Counted from the first letter of the stretch, positions 45,360 through 55,723 are shown. The stretch is DNA of 64,000 nucleotides from Cytophagales bacterium (GCA_030054145.1 JASGCK010000001.1:62001-126000), one strand, 5' to 3'. Notes: generated by a model not told the origin, from the letters alone. Translations and numbers: made by a program.

Positions 45360-46186
45360 CTTTTTGGTCCTTGATAAACATCTTTTTTACCCAATCCAGC
45401 AGGTGCAATTTTTCGAATGGCTTGACGCAATTGGTTATCCATTCGTGCCAAAACTCTGCGGAAATGTTGTTCAGGGCGTGCGCTGAAAGACGTTACGTTA
45501 AAGTAGTCTTGCCCAGTGGGTGACTGCGATGAAAAATAGTAATTGGACACGCACTTGCGAACCTTATCCGTCCTCACCTCACTGACAGAGTGCCAAGAGG
45601 CTGGTGTTGTCTCCATGATGGCCAGACGATTAAATTTGCTGATAATTGTGGCATTTTTGTGAACGGATTGGTCCCACAGTTCCAAATTACCCCCACTTTT
45701 AAGATTCCAGTCTGGAGTTACGTAATAAAGTAGATTGAGTGTTCGGTAATATTTTCGTGTGCCGTCATGAGAGTTATCGATGTGAGGACTCAAAAAATGG
45801 CCCTTGACCATCGCACTCAACCCGCCAGCATAAAGACTAGGGTCAGGAATCTGATTGTTGATTTTTGTAATCCGCTCAACAACAGCAATAATCCGTGGGT
45901 CTTGAATTGCAAAAGTTATTTCGCCAACCAGCGGATCATACTTTTCAAAACTTTTGGATGTATATTTTTTTTCACGAAAACTATCCATCAGTCGCATCGA
46001 TTCAGGATTTGGAAATGCATCTGAAACACGCTGAGCAACTTCGACTGGAAGTAGATTTTCAACAATGCAATAGCGAACGCCAACCTCAGTACTTGAAGCA
46101 TCGAATTCTGAAGAAAGCTGATCCACCAATGGCAGCAATTTAAGTAAAATTAAATTTACTAAATTTTCTTTGTTTATTTCTTGCAT
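45356..46186 (-). CDS. 2-oxoglutarate/Fe(II)-dependent oxygenase (prolyl-hydroxylase-like)
   Basis: 276 residues. The iron triad is visible: His and Asp in LSPHIDNSHDG, the distal His in TTPASWHSVSEVR, and the 2OG-binding Arg in DKVRKCVSNYYFS. ATG 46186 is chosen since AAGGT lies 7 nt upstream; the reading from 46258 has no site. Such enzymes occur in some polysaccharide loci, where their substrate is unclear: a sugar, a lipid or a carrier are possible. Confidence 0.82.
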   Translation of the reverse strand: MQEINKENLVNLILLKLLPLVDQLSSEFDASSTEVGVRYCIVENLLPVEVAQRVSDAFPNPESMRLMDSFREKKYTSKSFEKYDPLVGEITFAIQDPRIIAVVERITKINNQIPDPSLYAGGLSAMVKGHFLSPHIDNSHDGTRKYYRTLNLLYYVTPDWNLKSGGNLELWDQSVHKNATIISKFNRLAIMETTPASWHSVSEVRTDKVRKCVSNYYFSSQSPTGQDYFNVTSFSARPEQHFRRVLARMDNQLRQAIRKIAPAGLGKKDVYQGPKS

Positions 46187-46306
46187 AGTGATACCTTTTG
46201 TATATGTTAAATGATGATTTTCCAGCAGGCTAATGATTTGTTGTTTTGAATCTTGCAAAGTCGCCTACGCTATTTTTACACTTGAGTGAGTCCTCGACAT
46301 CATCCG

Positions 46307-47554
46307 TCAGCGCAATGACGCATCACTAGACAGATAGCCTGCAAGCGAAATCTGCGCTGAAAACTGATCCCAATTTTGACAACGAGCCTGCAGCACTTGC
46401 TGAAGCGCGGGTACGGCTTCGGCAATAGTTGATAGTCCATCCACATGCTGACGCCCGCCTGCTGCTGTTGGTCGCAACGCGCGTCGGGCGAGGTGGGAGA
46501 ACCGAGACCACTTGAACTTCCAACGCTCAGCACGTATTCGAGCACGAAAATCCACCATCGACGTACCGAGCAACATGCAAATCTCTTCAATGGCTGCATC
46601 GATCTCGGTACGATATTCACCATGAAGTTCAGTGCAGACACCAATTAGCCGAGCAAAATTAAACTCACTCAAACGCAGCGGTGCAAGCTGAGTCAGAGTC
46701 TCAAGCGCTGCATGCGCCCACACAGTCTCCACCGAAAAAAATCTTGGAACTCCCTTGCTCCAACCTTTATCAACAAAGGCCTGGGTCTGCGTCTCATTGC
46801 TAAGCTTGCCTTTATGCTGGTTGAGTGCGCTTCTACCGGTATTGCTGCCCCCAGAAGCGCCTGGGATGGTTAGAGGATATTGAACAACCAAGAAACGTGA
46901 ACAAACAGCGGCAAGCCCGATTGCGCCAGACACATCCGGGCTAGACCCGTGAAAATACACTCCTGACCCATTACTCATACGCTCCAACACGGAACGTCGC
47001 ACGATACCATGATAGATTTTTGGCAGCCCATCCGTGCCCTGACCGGCATTTTTCAGCGCACCATCTAAGGCTGTAGCAGCGTCTATCCACCGCCATCCTA
47101 CAAATGCCCTTGCAAGATATAAGCGTGCGGCATGTCCAGCGCCATAGAATCGAGAACGAAAATCCAACCAAGCATAGTTGGCAACAACCTCGGGCGCTAT
47201 CACATCAACGTGATTGTCGGAGGCCCAAGCGGCAGCAAGTATCGCTTCTGGTGCAATTGTGTCGTCGTCACCAATCAAACATACATAGTCACCCGTGGCA
47301 GCAGCGAGCGCAAAATTGTGATTGCCGGTCATGTCGAGCCGCCCAGGTGGGCAAAAGTACTTGAGTCGCTTGTCCGCTTGCAAGTCGCGATGAGCCCCAG
47401 CCAGCGCAGTAGCCAGTTCACCATCCGTACTTGTATCGCTGACCACTACTTCCAAACGAATATCGGTTATTGCCAGTAGTGATTTTATTGAATGCACGGC
47501 ATAACGAGCACGGTTGTGGGTTGGAATGACGATAGAGAGTAATGGCATATTCAT
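46307..47554 (-). CDS. Glycosyltransferase family 2
   Basis: 415 residues. GT-A start LLSIVIPTHNRARYAVHSI, nucleotide-binding VVSDTSTDGE, and the DxD-like metal motif CLIGDDDTIAPEAI near residue 90. The C-terminal ~200 residues are less conserved. ATG 47554 overlaps the wzy stop (ATGA). Donor unknown. Confidence 0.85.
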   Translation of the reverse strand: MNMPLLSIVIPTHNRARYAVHSIKSLLAITDIRLEVVVSDTSTDGELATALAGAHRDLQADKRLKYFCPPGRLDMTGNHNFALAAATGDYVCLIGDDDTIAPEAILAAAWASDNHVDVIAPEVVANYAWLDFRSRFYGAGHAARLYLARAFVGWRWIDAATALDGALKNAGQGTDGLPKIYHGIVRRSVLERMSNGSGVYFHGSSPDVSGAIGLAAVCSRFLVVQYPLTIPGASGGSNTGRSALNQHKGKLSNETQTQAFVDKGWSKGVPRFFSVETVWAHAALETLTQLAPLRLSEFNFARLIGVCTELHGEYRTEIDAAIEEICMLLGTSMVDFRARIRAERWKFKWSRFSHLARRALRPTAAGGRQHVDGLSTIAEAVPALQQVLQARCQNWDQFSAQISLAGYLSSDASLR

Positions 47555-48729
47555 ACAAATTTGCAAACTGGTTTTACAGCCCGCGACCACCAAATTGAAA
47601 GTGCAAGAATAAGATTCATTGGGAACGCCTCAAAAACAATTGTTGTCATTGAGAATAATAAAAAAACCATCGCCGGTCCAAATACATTTTTATTGAATTG
47701 ATGAATATTAAAAATAATAAAAAGAATTGTCAATATGGTTGCCAGAGGCCATAGGACTCCAAAATTACCAATCCATGCAGCGATTAACGAATCAAGCGCA
47801 ACTTGATTTTCTGGATTTTCACTAATCAAATTCGCAGCGTTTGTGTATTTACCAAATGTTGTCAACGACCCAATGGAATCGTAGAATATATGCTGAAGAA
47901 CCTCCAAACGCCCACCACCAGAAATCTCAACATAATTATCCCGGCCAGTTAATAAGTTTAAATTAGAAAAAATTAATGGACCAAAAAAAAATACTCCAAT
48001 AATATATAATTTTAAATTAGGGTAAATAAAATACCAAAAAATTAATAAAGATGCAACAATTAATCCAGTACCAGATTGAGCCAATGCGGATATACAAAAA
48101 GCAGTTAAAAGTGCAGTGAATGCCATTTTTCCGCGATACCCATGAACCACCAAAACCAATCCAGCACATGAACAACCGAAAAAAGCTGCAGAATTAGGTG
48201 CAATAAAATAACCGGGAGTCCTAGCGGCAAGACCAAAAAATATTTCCCCAAAAATTGGAGGCATAATAAATAACTGGATCACCTGAAATGTGAGACATGC
48301 GATTAATGAAATTAATATAATCTTGGAAAAAAATTCCTTATCAATATTTTTTGACCATTCACCAATTAATAGAAAAATTAAAAATGGCAACAACCATCTA
48401 AATCCAATTAGCGCAACAATTAATCCATTATAATATGCGGAAATAATTATCATGAAAATAACCAAATAAAAAATTAAAGCTACCACCCCGAAGGACGGAG
48501 TTGCCCTAAATTTTTTAAAATTAATTATTATTGACGCAATGATTAGAAAATAACACAAATCTTTTCCAATCTTGGCAATAATCGGCCCATCATGTGCATA
48601 TAGAGCAAGCTGGCTATCTTCCAATAAACGAATTAAATCATAATAATTTTGAGAAAACGTCACTGCCAACATGACTACAATCAGCCATCGACTACCTTTT
48701 TTATTGGCTTGCGATTTATTGGTATGCAT
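47551..48729 (-). CDS. wzy: O-antigen/polysaccharide polymerase Wzy-like membrane protein
   Basis: 392 residues with 10-12 hydrophobic helices and a large loop. No strong motif, as usual for Wzy, but topology, AT-rich base composition and position next to wzx fit. It would join repeat units in the periplasm. The region RDNYVEISGGGRLEVLQHIF in the loop resembles the segment with catalytic Arg in O-antigen ligase/polymerase folds. Confidence 0.75.
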   Translation of the reverse strand: MHTNKSQANKKGSRWLIVVMLAVTFSQNYYDLIRLLEDSQLALYAHDGPIIAKIGKDLCYFLIIASIIINFKKFRATPSFGVVALIFYLVIFMIIISAYYNGLIVALIGFRWLLPFLIFLLIGEWSKNIDKEFFSKIILISLIACLTFQVIQLFIMPPIFGEIFFGLAARTPGYFIAPNSAAFFGCSCAGLVLVVHGYRGKMAFTALLTAFCISALAQSGTGLIVASLLIFWYFIYPNLKLYIIGVFFFGPLIFSNLNLLTGRDNYVEISGGGRLEVLQHIFYDSIGSLTTFGKYTNAANLISENPENQVALDSLIAAWIGNFGVLWPLATILTILFIIFNIHQFNKNVFGPAMVFLLFSMTTIVFEAFPMNLILALSIWWSRAVKPVCKFV

Positions 48730-48739
48730 AATTTAATTT

Positions 48740-50200
48740 TTAACCTAAATGCGTTATAATTTTATTTTTAATTATTGATATTCGATCAAACAACACATTG
48801 ATGGAAATTATAAGCATGACCAACAAAAGCCAGTAAGCTCTATTTACATGAGTTATGATTATCACGCCTGAATATGCCACTAGTGCCACGACAAATGCGC
48901 ATATGACATTCGACATGGAAATAGTTTCAAGGCGATTGGTTTTAATTATTTTGGAAGCTGCAACGAACATAAGTAATGAATCAAGCACTATACGTAAAAG
49001 CCAAGCAATCGCTGAACCAACGATGCCATATTCTAAAGTAAATAGCCATAGTAAGACCAAGAACAGTGGTAACTCGACAAGATGAATTGCAGCTGTAATT
49101 CGTGCCTTACCGGCACTCTGCAATAATGTGAAAGGTATATTTGCCAAGCAAGTTACAAACATTCCCAGCGAAAATATTTGCAAAATTTGTGTACTTTGTT
49201 TTGCAAATTCCTCATTTATCCATATACAGAGTAATACCTCAGCAAAGAGTGCAACCGCAAGGGTGATGGGGAGCATTATTATATACAGACAATAAAGAAC
49301 ACGTTTATATAATAATGCAACCTCTTCCCGCCGCTTTACTATTTTTGCAGCAAAAGTAGGGAATAGAACAGCAGTAAGTGCACCGGGCACAATCCACAGC
49401 TTGGTAATGAGTTCGTTCGGCGTAACGTAGTAGGCAACAGCACTTGCGGAAACAATCGCACCAATAACAAATCTATCAACGTATGTCATCAATGGGCTGA
49501 CAATATTGCTAATTGTTATCCAGCCACCAGAAATGCTTAAAAATTTAAGTAAATGTAGGTCCCACTGTAGCTTTTCGTACTGTTCGGATAGTACTCGCCA
49601 AGCAAAATAAGCGTGTATGGCGCAGCCGATCAGACGCCCCAAGCTAAGCACGGCTGTAATCATATCTAAGCGGGGCTCCCAAAAAAGCACGACCACAAGC
49701 GGTCCGATGAAGGTGAATAACCCCATAGGTATTCGAATTAAATTTATTACGCCGAAGGCATATTTCGCCTCCAAAATGCCTCGAAAGCCTGATGTCAACA
49801 CAATGAATGGCATGGCCAATGCCATAGCATAAACAGCATTAACGGCTTCTTGCTTATCGGGCACAGCATTAATAAGGGCAACGCCCCAAGGTGCGCATAC
49901 AGCCATGATCAGCCCGGCGACAACGCCCAACACTGTCATGATGAGGGATGCCGTGCCCACAAGCGGGCCGATTTTCGACAACTCATTCTTGGCAAACACA
50001 ATGGCTAGTTGCTGGGTCAGCGCGCGACCTAAACCCAAGTCAAAAAGCCCGAAATAACTCACTACAGCCCAGATGAGCGTCAACAATCCAAAACGGGCGT
50101 CACCCAATTCCGTAATCAGCATGGGGATAGTGAAAACTGCTGCTAGAAGTGGCAACCCCAATCCAATCAGGTTATAGAGTGAGTGCTTGATTAGTCTCAC
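48740..50200 (-). CDS. wzx: Polysaccharide repeat-unit flippase Wzx
   Basis: 486 residues, 12-14 transmembrane helices, MATE/MOP-type flippase. N-terminus LIKHSLYNLIGLGLPLLAAV and FGLLTLIWAVVSYFGLFDLG are the RfbX/Wzx hallmark; other helices carry YVTPNELITKLW. It moves lipid-linked repeat units across the inner membrane. GTG start overlaps the MarR stop (GTGA). AT-rich compared with the housekeeping block. Confidence 0.9.
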   Translation of the reverse strand: MRLIKHSLYNLIGLGLPLLAAVFTIPMLITELGDARFGLLTLIWAVVSYFGLFDLGLGRALTQQLAIVFAKNELSKIGPLVGTASLIMTVLGVVAGLIMAVCAPWGVALINAVPDKQEAVNAVYAMALAMPFIVLTSGFRGILEAKYAFGVINLIRIPMGLFTFIGPLVVVLFWEPRLDMITAVLSLGRLIGCAIHAYFAWRVLSEQYEKLQWDLHLLKFLSISGGWITISNIVSPLMTYVDRFVIGAIVSASAVAYYVTPNELITKLWIVPGALTAVLFPTFAAKIVKRREEVALLYKRVLYCLYIIMLPITLAVALFAEVLLCIWINEEFAKQSTQILQIFSLGMFVTCLANIPFTLLQSAGKARITAAIHLVELPLFLVLLWLFTLEYGIVGSAIAWLLRIVLDSLLMFVAASKIIKTNRLETISMSNVICAFVVALVAYSGVIIITHVNRAYWLLLVMLIISINVLFDRISIIKNKIITHLG

Positions 50201-50556
50201 GTTTTTGTGCCCTTGACAGGGGCTCCCGCCTCATTCCTCAATGCTTCAATTTCTGATTTCAGCGCCTCGTATTCTTCGATTTTGCGCTGCAAAAAGCGCT
50301 GCGTAAGGGCGGCTTTCTCGGCGAGGCCTGTGGGGGTCAGCAAATAAACATATTTAAATTTGTTTTTGGAGTTCGCGAAGTTGATTATCTTCACCAAGCC
50401 CTTACCAATGAGTGCTTTTAGACAGTAATTGAGCCCGCTGGTGCTGATGCCCAGTTTTTCGGCAATCTCGCGCTGAGTCATGTCGGGATTGTTTTGCAGC
50501 ACGCGCAAGACTCGAAAGTAAGTGTCTTCCTGGAGCTGGGATCGGCGGCTGGTCAT
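50197..50556 (-). CDS. EPS-associated MarR-family regulator
   Basis: 119 residues, winged helix: VLRVLQNNPDMTQREIAEKL, then ISTSGLNYCLKALIGKGLVK, and a C-terminal charged helix (FLQRKIEEYEALKSEIEALR). This is the type found at the start of exopolysaccharide operons. ATG 50556 begins the family N-terminus MTSRRSQLQEDTYFRVLRV. It likely controls the following operon from the gap upstream. Confidence 0.88.
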   Translation of the reverse strand: MTSRRSQLQEDTYFRVLRVLQNNPDMTQREIAEKLGISTSGLNYCLKALIGKGLVKIINFANSKNKFKYVYLLTPTGLAEKAALTQRFLQRKIEEYEALKSEIEALRNEAGAPVKGTKT

Positions 50557-50746
50557 GTAAAGAGTGTTTGGGCACGCTACCGCCATGCCGTGTCACGATC
50601 GGCAAGCGCGTTAGGGGTGGTTCCGCAAGGGAATGTTTGTGCGAATTCGCATGATTCTAGGGTTTCCCTTATGAGTTTTGAATGTCAGGTGAAAAATATT
50701 TATCGAAAACATTTTTTAATATTGTCATTGGGAAATCTTATGTGGA
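50557..50746. promoter_or_regulatory. Probable promoter region of the MarR-wzx-wzy operon
   Basis: 190 bp between manC and the MarR gene. It contains AT-rich stretches (AATATTTATCGAAAACATTT) and two copies of a CTTATG core: CCCTTATGAG near 50667 and ATCTTATGTG near 50735. No clear JUMPstart/ops element was found. The manC operon may end here or read through. Confidence 0.35.
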
Positions 50747-52183
50747 TTATTTTGGCGTTGCTACCCGCCCATACACATCCTCATACCGAACAATATCATC
50801 CTCACCCAAATAATCGCCGCATTGCACCTCAATGAGTTCGACATCAGTTTTACTTACGTTTTGCAGGCGATGCAGGCACTGCTTAGGAATAAACACGTGT
50901 TCATAGCGTTGGTAAGTTTTGACTTCCTTGCCCAGCGTAATCTGCGCTTCGCCTTTGATAATCACCCAGTGCTCGGCACGGTGTTCGTGGGTTTGCAGGC
51001 TAATACTGGCGCCTGGCTTGACCATGATGCGTTTAACTTGATGGTTGGTGCCTACATCTAAGCTGTCATACCAACCCCACGGACGCTGGACTTTGCGGTG
51101 GTTTTTAGCCAAGTCGGGTGTGCGTTTGGCAAGTAATGCCATCGCATCTTTAACTTGTTGGCTATTGGCTTTATGGGTGATGAGTAGCGCGTCTTCGGTG
51201 TCCACAATAACAAGGTCGTTGACGCCCACGAGCGCCACAGGTTTGCTGGCGTGAATGTGATTGCTGCTGGAGTCAATCTGGACGTGCTGCGTTGGCGCAT
51301 CATCAGCGCCGCTGTTGTTGGATGCGAGATCGGCTACTGCGCTCCAAGAGCCAAGATCGCTCCATGTGCCGTTAAAGGGTGTCACTGCTGCTTGGGTCGT
51401 GTGCTCAAATACGGCATAGTCCACACTGATGCTGGGGCTAGATTCAAACGCTGCCTTGTCTAAGCGAACAAAATCAGTTTCAAATTTTGCCTGTGCGGCG
51501 GCGGTTTGGGTTGCTTCAAATACCGCTGGTGCATAAGTTTTTAATTCACTTAAAAAGTCGGCTGCTCGCATGACGAACATACCGCTATTCCAAGTGTGCG
51601 TGCCTGAGGCGAGTAAGGTTTTGGCGACTTCTAAATTGGGTTTTTCTAAAAATTTGGCAACTTTGGAAATACCTGGTAGATCTTGAATGAGTTGCCCTGC
51701 GGCAATGTAGCCGTAGCCCGTTTCGGGCGAAGTGGGTGTAATGCCAAAAGTGACAAGATAACCCTGCACGGTAGCGGGCAGTGCCGCATTGACGCAATGA
51801 ACCAAGGTCTGCGCCGTTGGCATATAGTGATCGGACGGCAAAACTACAAGCGTTTTATTGGTAAATAAATGCGCCACTGCCGCAATCGCTGGTGCGGTGT
51901 TTCGAGCGGCAGGCTCCAAAATGATGTGTACTTTGCCGCTGAATACTCGCGCGGCTTGTTCGGCCGCCATAAAGCGATGCGTTTCGTTGCACACAATGGC
52001 TATTTCGGCGCTGCTACTGGTCGTGCCTAGCAAGGCGACGGCACGAATAACCGTATCTTCAAATAAGGTGTTGGCACCAATAAAACGATGAAATTGTTTT
52101 GGATAGCTCTCGCGTGACAGTGGCCACAGGCGAGTGCCTGATCCGCCGCACAAAATAACAGGTAACAAGCTGAAAGATCCCAT
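50747..52183 (-). CDS. manC: Mannose-1-phosphate guanylyltransferase / mannose-6-phosphate isomerase
   Basis: 478 residues, bifunctional type II form. The guanylyltransferase signature LCGGSGTRLWPLSRESYPKQ is at residues 11-30, FVEKP-type site appears as KFLEKPN, and the C-terminal cupin isomerase domain carries QTHEHRAEHWVIIKGEAQI. It makes GDP-mannose. It lies 2 bp after rfbC on the same strand, so a single sugar-nucleotide operon is likely. Confidence 0.93.
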   Translation of the reverse strand: MGSFSLLPVILCGGSGTRLWPLSRESYPKQFHRFIGANTLFEDTVIRAVALLGTTSSSAEIAIVCNETHRFMAAEQAARVFSGKVHIILEPAARNTAPAIAAVAHLFTNKTLVVLPSDHYMPTAQTLVHCVNAALPATVQGYLVTFGITPTSPETGYGYIAAGQLIQDLPGISKVAKFLEKPNLEVAKTLLASGTHTWNSGMFVMRAADFLSELKTYAPAVFEATQTAAAQAKFETDFVRLDKAAFESSPSISVDYAVFEHTTQAAVTPFNGTWSDLGSWSAVADLASNNSGADDAPTQHVQIDSSSNHIHASKPVALVGVNDLVIVDTEDALLITHKANSQQVKDAMALLAKRTPDLAKNHRKVQRPWGWYDSLDVGTNHQVKRIMVKPGASISLQTHEHRAEHWVIIKGEAQITLGKEVKTYQRYEHVFIPKQCLHRLQNVSKTDVELIEVQCGDYLGEDDIVRYEDVYGRVATPK

Positions 52184-52185
52184 CT

Positions 52186-52731
52186 TTAGATTTTAAAGGG
52201 TAAGCCTTTTAAATCCTTTTTGGACAGAATGGGATTATTACCGCTCAGTTTGTCGAGTTGCCAGTTGATGCCAAGCCTAGGGTCATTCCAGAGGATGCAT
52301 TGTTCATGCGCTGGATTATAAAATTCGGTCGTCTTATAGAGAAACTCCGCTGTATCCGAGAGCGTGACAAAGCCATGCGCAAAGCCAGGCGGCACCCATA
52401 GCTGCCGCTTGTTTTCTGCGGATAGCAAAACCCCGTACCACTGGCCTCTTGTGGGTGATCCCGTTCTGATATCAACAGCGACATCCCAAACCTCGCCTTG
52501 CACCACGCGGACTAATTTGCCCTGCGCATGAGGTGCGGTTTGGTAGTGCAGGCCACGCAGTACGCCTTTGCTAGATTGGCTGTGGTTGTCTTGTACGAAG
52601 TGGTGGTTTGTGTTCGTGGCAGTATTGAAGGCGGCTTGATTAAAGCTTTCATAAAAAAAGCCACGTTCATCGCCAAAGACCTTTGGTTCAAGAATCAGTA
52701 AGTCGGCAATGGGAGTTTGAATGACTTGCAT
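52186..52731 (-). CDS. rfbC: dTDP-4-dehydrorhamnose 3,5-epimerase
   Basis: 181 residues, cupin fold. DERGFFYESFN, FVQDNHSQSSKGVLRGLHYQ with the catalytic His, GEVWDVAVDIRTGSPT and WVPPGFAHGF are family signatures. The ATG overlaps the rfbA stop by one base (TGATG); GTG 52734 is an alternative. Confidence 0.95.
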   Translation of the reverse strand: MQVIQTPIADLLILEPKVFGDERGFFYESFNQAAFNTATNTNHHFVQDNHSQSSKGVLRGLHYQTAPHAQGKLVRVVQGEVWDVAVDIRTGSPTRGQWYGVLLSAENKRQLWVPPGFAHGFVTLSDTAEFLYKTTEFYNPAHEQCILWNDPRLGINWQLDKLSGNNPILSKKDLKGLPFKI

Positions 52732-53618
52732 CACGCCACCTTTTCTTTTAAGACGTGCTGTAGATATTTTCCGTAAGCGTTTTTGGACAAGGGCGCGGCT
52801 AACCGAGCCAGTTGCTCGGCGCTAATCCAGCCGGCACGCCATGCTAATTCTTCAGGACAAGCAATCTTGAGTCCTTGGCGATGCTCCAGTGTGGCGATGA
52901 ACTGACTCGCCTCTAGCAGGCTCTCGTGCGTGCCTGTATCCAGCCACGCATAGCCGCGCTGCATGATCTGCACATTCAGCCTACCTTGCTGCAAATACGC
53001 ATCGTTTACCGCAGTGATTTCTAATTCGCCGCGTGCGGAGGGTTTGACTGCTTTGGCAATTTCAACGACTTTGTTGTCGTAAAAATAAAGCCCTGTCACG
53101 GCGAAGTTGCTTTTAGGTTGTGCTGGTTTTTCCTCAATGCTGCCTGCCTTTCCGTTTGCATCAAAGGCTACTACGCCATAGCGCTCGGGGTCTTGTACGT
53201 GATAGGCAAATACGGTTGCGCCGCTGGTTTGAGCGTCCGCATTGCTCAGTAAATTGGCAAAGTCGTGACCATAAAAAATGTTATCGCCTAAGACCAGCGT
53301 ACATGGGTCGTTGCCAATAAATTTTTCACCAATGATGAACGCTTGCGCCAGTCCATCGGGATTGGGTTGAACGGCGTAAGCCAAATGCATGCCCCACGCA
53401 GAGCCATCACCTAGTAGCTGCTGAAAAAGTGGTGTATCGCGCGGCGTGCTAATGATGAGCACATCCCGAATCCCAGCCAGCATCAGGATGGATAGCGGGT
53501 AATAAATCATCGGCTTGTCGTACACCGGCAATAGCTGCTTGCTGATAGCCAGCGTGGCAGGATGCAAGCGCGTGCCTGAGCCGCCAGCCAAGATGATGCC
53601 TTTTCTTTTGGTGATCAT
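52731..53618 (-). CDS. rfbA: Glucose-1-phosphate thymidylyltransferase
   Basis: 295 residues. [20 protein letters not shown] at the start (nucleotide-binding and catalytic Arg), [31 protein letters not shown] and the YGVVAFD-EEKP region. It activates glucose for the rhamnose pathway. The start overlaps the rfbD stop (ATGA). Confidence 0.95.
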   Translation of the reverse strand: MITKRKGIILAGGSGTRLHPATLAISKQLLPVYDKPMIYYPLSILMLAGIRDVLIISTPRDTPLFQQLLGDGSAWGMHLAYAVQPNPDGLAQAFIIGEKFIGNDPCTLVLGDNIFYGHDFANLLSNADAQTSGATVFAYHVQDPERYGVVAFDANGKAGSIEEKPAQPKSNFAVTGLYFYDNKVVEIAKAVKPSARGELEITAVNDAYLQQGRLNVQIMQRGYAWLDTGTHESLLEASQFIATLEHRQGLKIACPEELAWRAGWISAEQLARLAAPLSKNAYGKYLQHVLKEKVA

Positions 53619-54640
53619 GGTTTGAGGTGTTGGAGGAGTTGATCAAGGCCTTGCTGCCAAGGTGGTGGGGTGATGCCAAATGTGCGTGTGAGCTTGGTGC
53701 AATCCAGCCGCGAGTTACGTGGACGCTGGGCTGGTGTGGGGAATGCCTCGGAGGGCACAGCGCGTATGGCCTGTGGCGCAACCTTAATGGGAAAGCCCAT
53801 CTGCCGTGCCTTGGCGATGAGGTAGCTAGCGTAGCCGTGCCAAGAGACCTCGCCTGAACTGACCGCGTGGTAGATGCCGCTTGGCACTTCGACAAGCTCA
53901 GTGCGAACGGCTTTTCCCCGCTCAACCTGAGCGGTTTGTCTCGGCTCAACCTGCGCAGTTTGTCCCCGCCCAACCTGAGCGGCTTGTTCCCGTGCGTCCT
54001 GAGCGGCTTGCTCCCGTTCGTCCTGAGCTTGTCGAAGGATGATGTGCGCTGTCACGTCCGCCAACCAAGCCGCGTCGGTTGGTGCGCCAATCTGATCATC
54101 AATGACTGAGAGCGTATCTCGCTCTGCGGCCAAGCGCAGCATGGTCTTTGCAAAGTTGCCACCCTCTTTGGCATACACCCAGCTGGTGCGAAAAATCAGA
54201 TAGGCGCAGCCGCTGGCTGTGATGGCTTGCTCGCCCGCTAATTTAGTTTTGCCATAAACGTTGAGCGGTGCTGTCGGTGCATCTTCAAGCCAAGGTTTTG
54301 CGCCCGAGCCATTAAACACGTAGTCGGTTGAATAATGGATCAATTTGCAACCCCCGCTCTGCAAAGCCATATCCCGCGTGGCTTGCGCTAGTCTATTGAG
54401 CGCTTGGGCGTTAATGGCGTGAGCCAAGTCAGGCTCTGATTCCGCTTGATCGACTGCGGTGTAGGCCGCCGCGTTGACGATAAGGTTGGGCGCTTCTGTG
54501 ATCACTTTCTTATAAAGCGAATCGGTTTGTGACAAGTCGCACGCCAACCGTCCCCACGCAACGAGTTGACCCAGCGATGCCAAGCTGCGCTGCAACTCGC
54601 GCCCCAGTTGCCCGTCTTTGCCAAGTAAGAGTATTTTCAT
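53615..54640 (-). CDS. rfbD: dTDP-4-dehydrorhamnose reductase with an 8-residue repeat insert
   Basis: 341 residues, where about 295 is normal. SDR motifs: [40 protein letters not shown] and [13 protein letters not shown]. About 45 extra residues sit between AHIILRQAQ and [12 protein letters not shown]: a tandem 8-residue repeat ([32 protein letters not shown]). The insert starts in the sequence before a surface region of the C-terminal domain, so activity may persist. ATG 54640 starts the family N-terminus; the longer reading crosses into rfbB. Confidence 0.92.
   Translation of the reverse strand: MKILLLGKDGQLGRELQRSLASLGQLVAWGRLACDLSQTDSLYKKVITEAPNLIVNAAAYTAVDQAESEPDLAHAINAQALNRLAQATRDMALQSGGCKLIHYSTDYVFNGSGAKPWLEDAPTAPLNVYGKTKLAGEQAITASGCAYLIFRTSWVYAKEGGNFAKTMLRLAAERDTLSVIDDQIGAPTDAAWLADVTAHIILRQAQDEREQAAQDAREQAAQVGRGQTAQVEPRQTAQVERGKAVRTELVEVPSGIYHAVSSGEVSWHGYASYLIAKARQMGFPIKVAPQAIRAVPSEAFPTPAQRPRNSRLDCTKLTRTFGITPPPWQQGLDQLLQHLKP
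53884..54041. repeat. 24-bp tandem repeats flanked by inverted dispersed-repeat copies
   Basis: Five 24-bp units: 53916-53939, 53940-53963, 53964-53987, 53988-54011 and a diverged 54012-54035, sharing CAACCTGAGCGG-type cores followed by yTTGT. The left flank 53884-53910 is the exact reverse complement of 29838-29864. The right end (CGTTCGTCCTGAGCTTGTCG) is a related copy in the opposite sense. 24 nt equals 8 codons, so gain or loss of units keeps rfbD in frame. Confidence 0.85.
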
Positions 54641-54650
54641 GCGCCGCTCG

Positions 54651-55706
54651 TTATGCGTATTGCTTCGCGGTCCAGTTTTTGTACGCGCCGCTGGTGACGC
54701 TCTCGACCCATGCGGCGTTGTCCAAATACCAACGGACTGTTTTGCGTATGCCTGACTCAAACGTTTCGGCTGGTCGCCAGCCCAATTCGCGTTCAATTTT
54801 GCTGGCATCAATGGCATAGCGCCGGTCGTGGCCTGGGCGATCTTTGACGTAGGTGATTTGCTCGGTATAGGATTTGTTGTCGCTTCGTGGACTCAACTCA
54901 TCTAACACGCGGCACAGTGTGCGCACCACATCCAAGTTGGGCTTTTCATTCCAGCCGCCCACGTTGTAGACCTCGCCGACTTTGCCTGCTTCTAAGACGC
55001 GGCGAATGGCGCTGCAATGGTCGCGCACATAGAGCCAATCACGCACTTGTTGACCGTCGCCATAAATTGGCAGTGGCTTGCCCGTCAAAGCGTTGTGGAT
55101 ACACAGTGGAATCAACTTTTCGGGGAAGTGCAATGGCCCGTAGTTATTGCTGCAATTTGTGGTGAGCACAGGCAAGCCGTAAGTGTGATGATAAGCACGG
55201 ACTAAGTGGTCGCTTGCAGCTTTGGAGGCGCTGTAGGGGCTATTGGGTTCGTAGCGATGGGTCTCGCTAAAAGGCGCGTCAGTTGGCGCGAGCGAGCCGT
55301 AAACCTCGTCGGTAGAGATGTGCAGAAAGCGAAAAGCATTTTTATCCGCATCAGGCAATGCCCCCCAATAAGCCCGAACCGATTCCAGTAAACGGAATGT
55401 CCCCACGATATTGGTTTGAATGAAGTCGCCCGGTCCGTGGATGGAGCGATCAACGTGTGACTCCGCCGCAAAATTGACAATAGCGCGTGGCTTGTGCGTT
55501 TGCAGTAATGACTCCACCAAAGCGCTATCGCCAATGTCGCCCTTGATCAGCGCGTGATTGCTATTGCCTTGCAAGGGAGCAAGATTGGCGGGATTTCCCG
55601 CGTAAGTGAGTGCATCTAAATTGACGATGGGCTCGCTCTTTTGTTCAAACCAGTCAAGTACAAAATGACTACCAATAAAGCCTGCGCCGCCAGTTACCAA
55701 AATCAT
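54651..55706 (-). CDS. rfbB: dTDP-glucose 4,6-dehydratase
   Basis: 351 residues. [46 protein letters not shown] (the TDE triad region) and [20 protein letters not shown] (YxxxK). Second enzyme of dTDP-L-rhamnose synthesis. AAAGG precedes the ATG. First gene of the minus-strand sugar-nucleotide operon. Confidence 0.95.
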   Translation of the reverse strand: MILVTGGAGFIGSHFVLDWFEQKSEPIVNLDALTYAGNPANLAPLQGNSNHALIKGDIGDSALVESLLQTHKPRAIVNFAAESHVDRSIHGPGDFIQTNIVGTFRLLESVRAYWGALPDADKNAFRFLHISTDEVYGSLAPTDAPFSETHRYEPNSPYSASKAASDHLVRAYHHTYGLPVLTTNCSNNYGPLHFPEKLIPLCIHNALTGKPLPIYGDGQQVRDWLYVRDHCSAIRRVLEAGKVGEVYNVGGWNEKPNLDVVRTLCRVLDELSPRSDNKSYTEQITYVKDRPGHDRRYAIDASKIERELGWRPAETFESGIRKTVRWYLDNAAWVESVTSGAYKNWTAKQYA

Positions 55707-55723
55707 GTGTTACCTTTGATGAG

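Noticed and set aside
53916..54035. A short CRISPR array
   Set aside because: The 24-bp units follow each other without spacers and lie in frame in rfbD, so they are tandem repeats.
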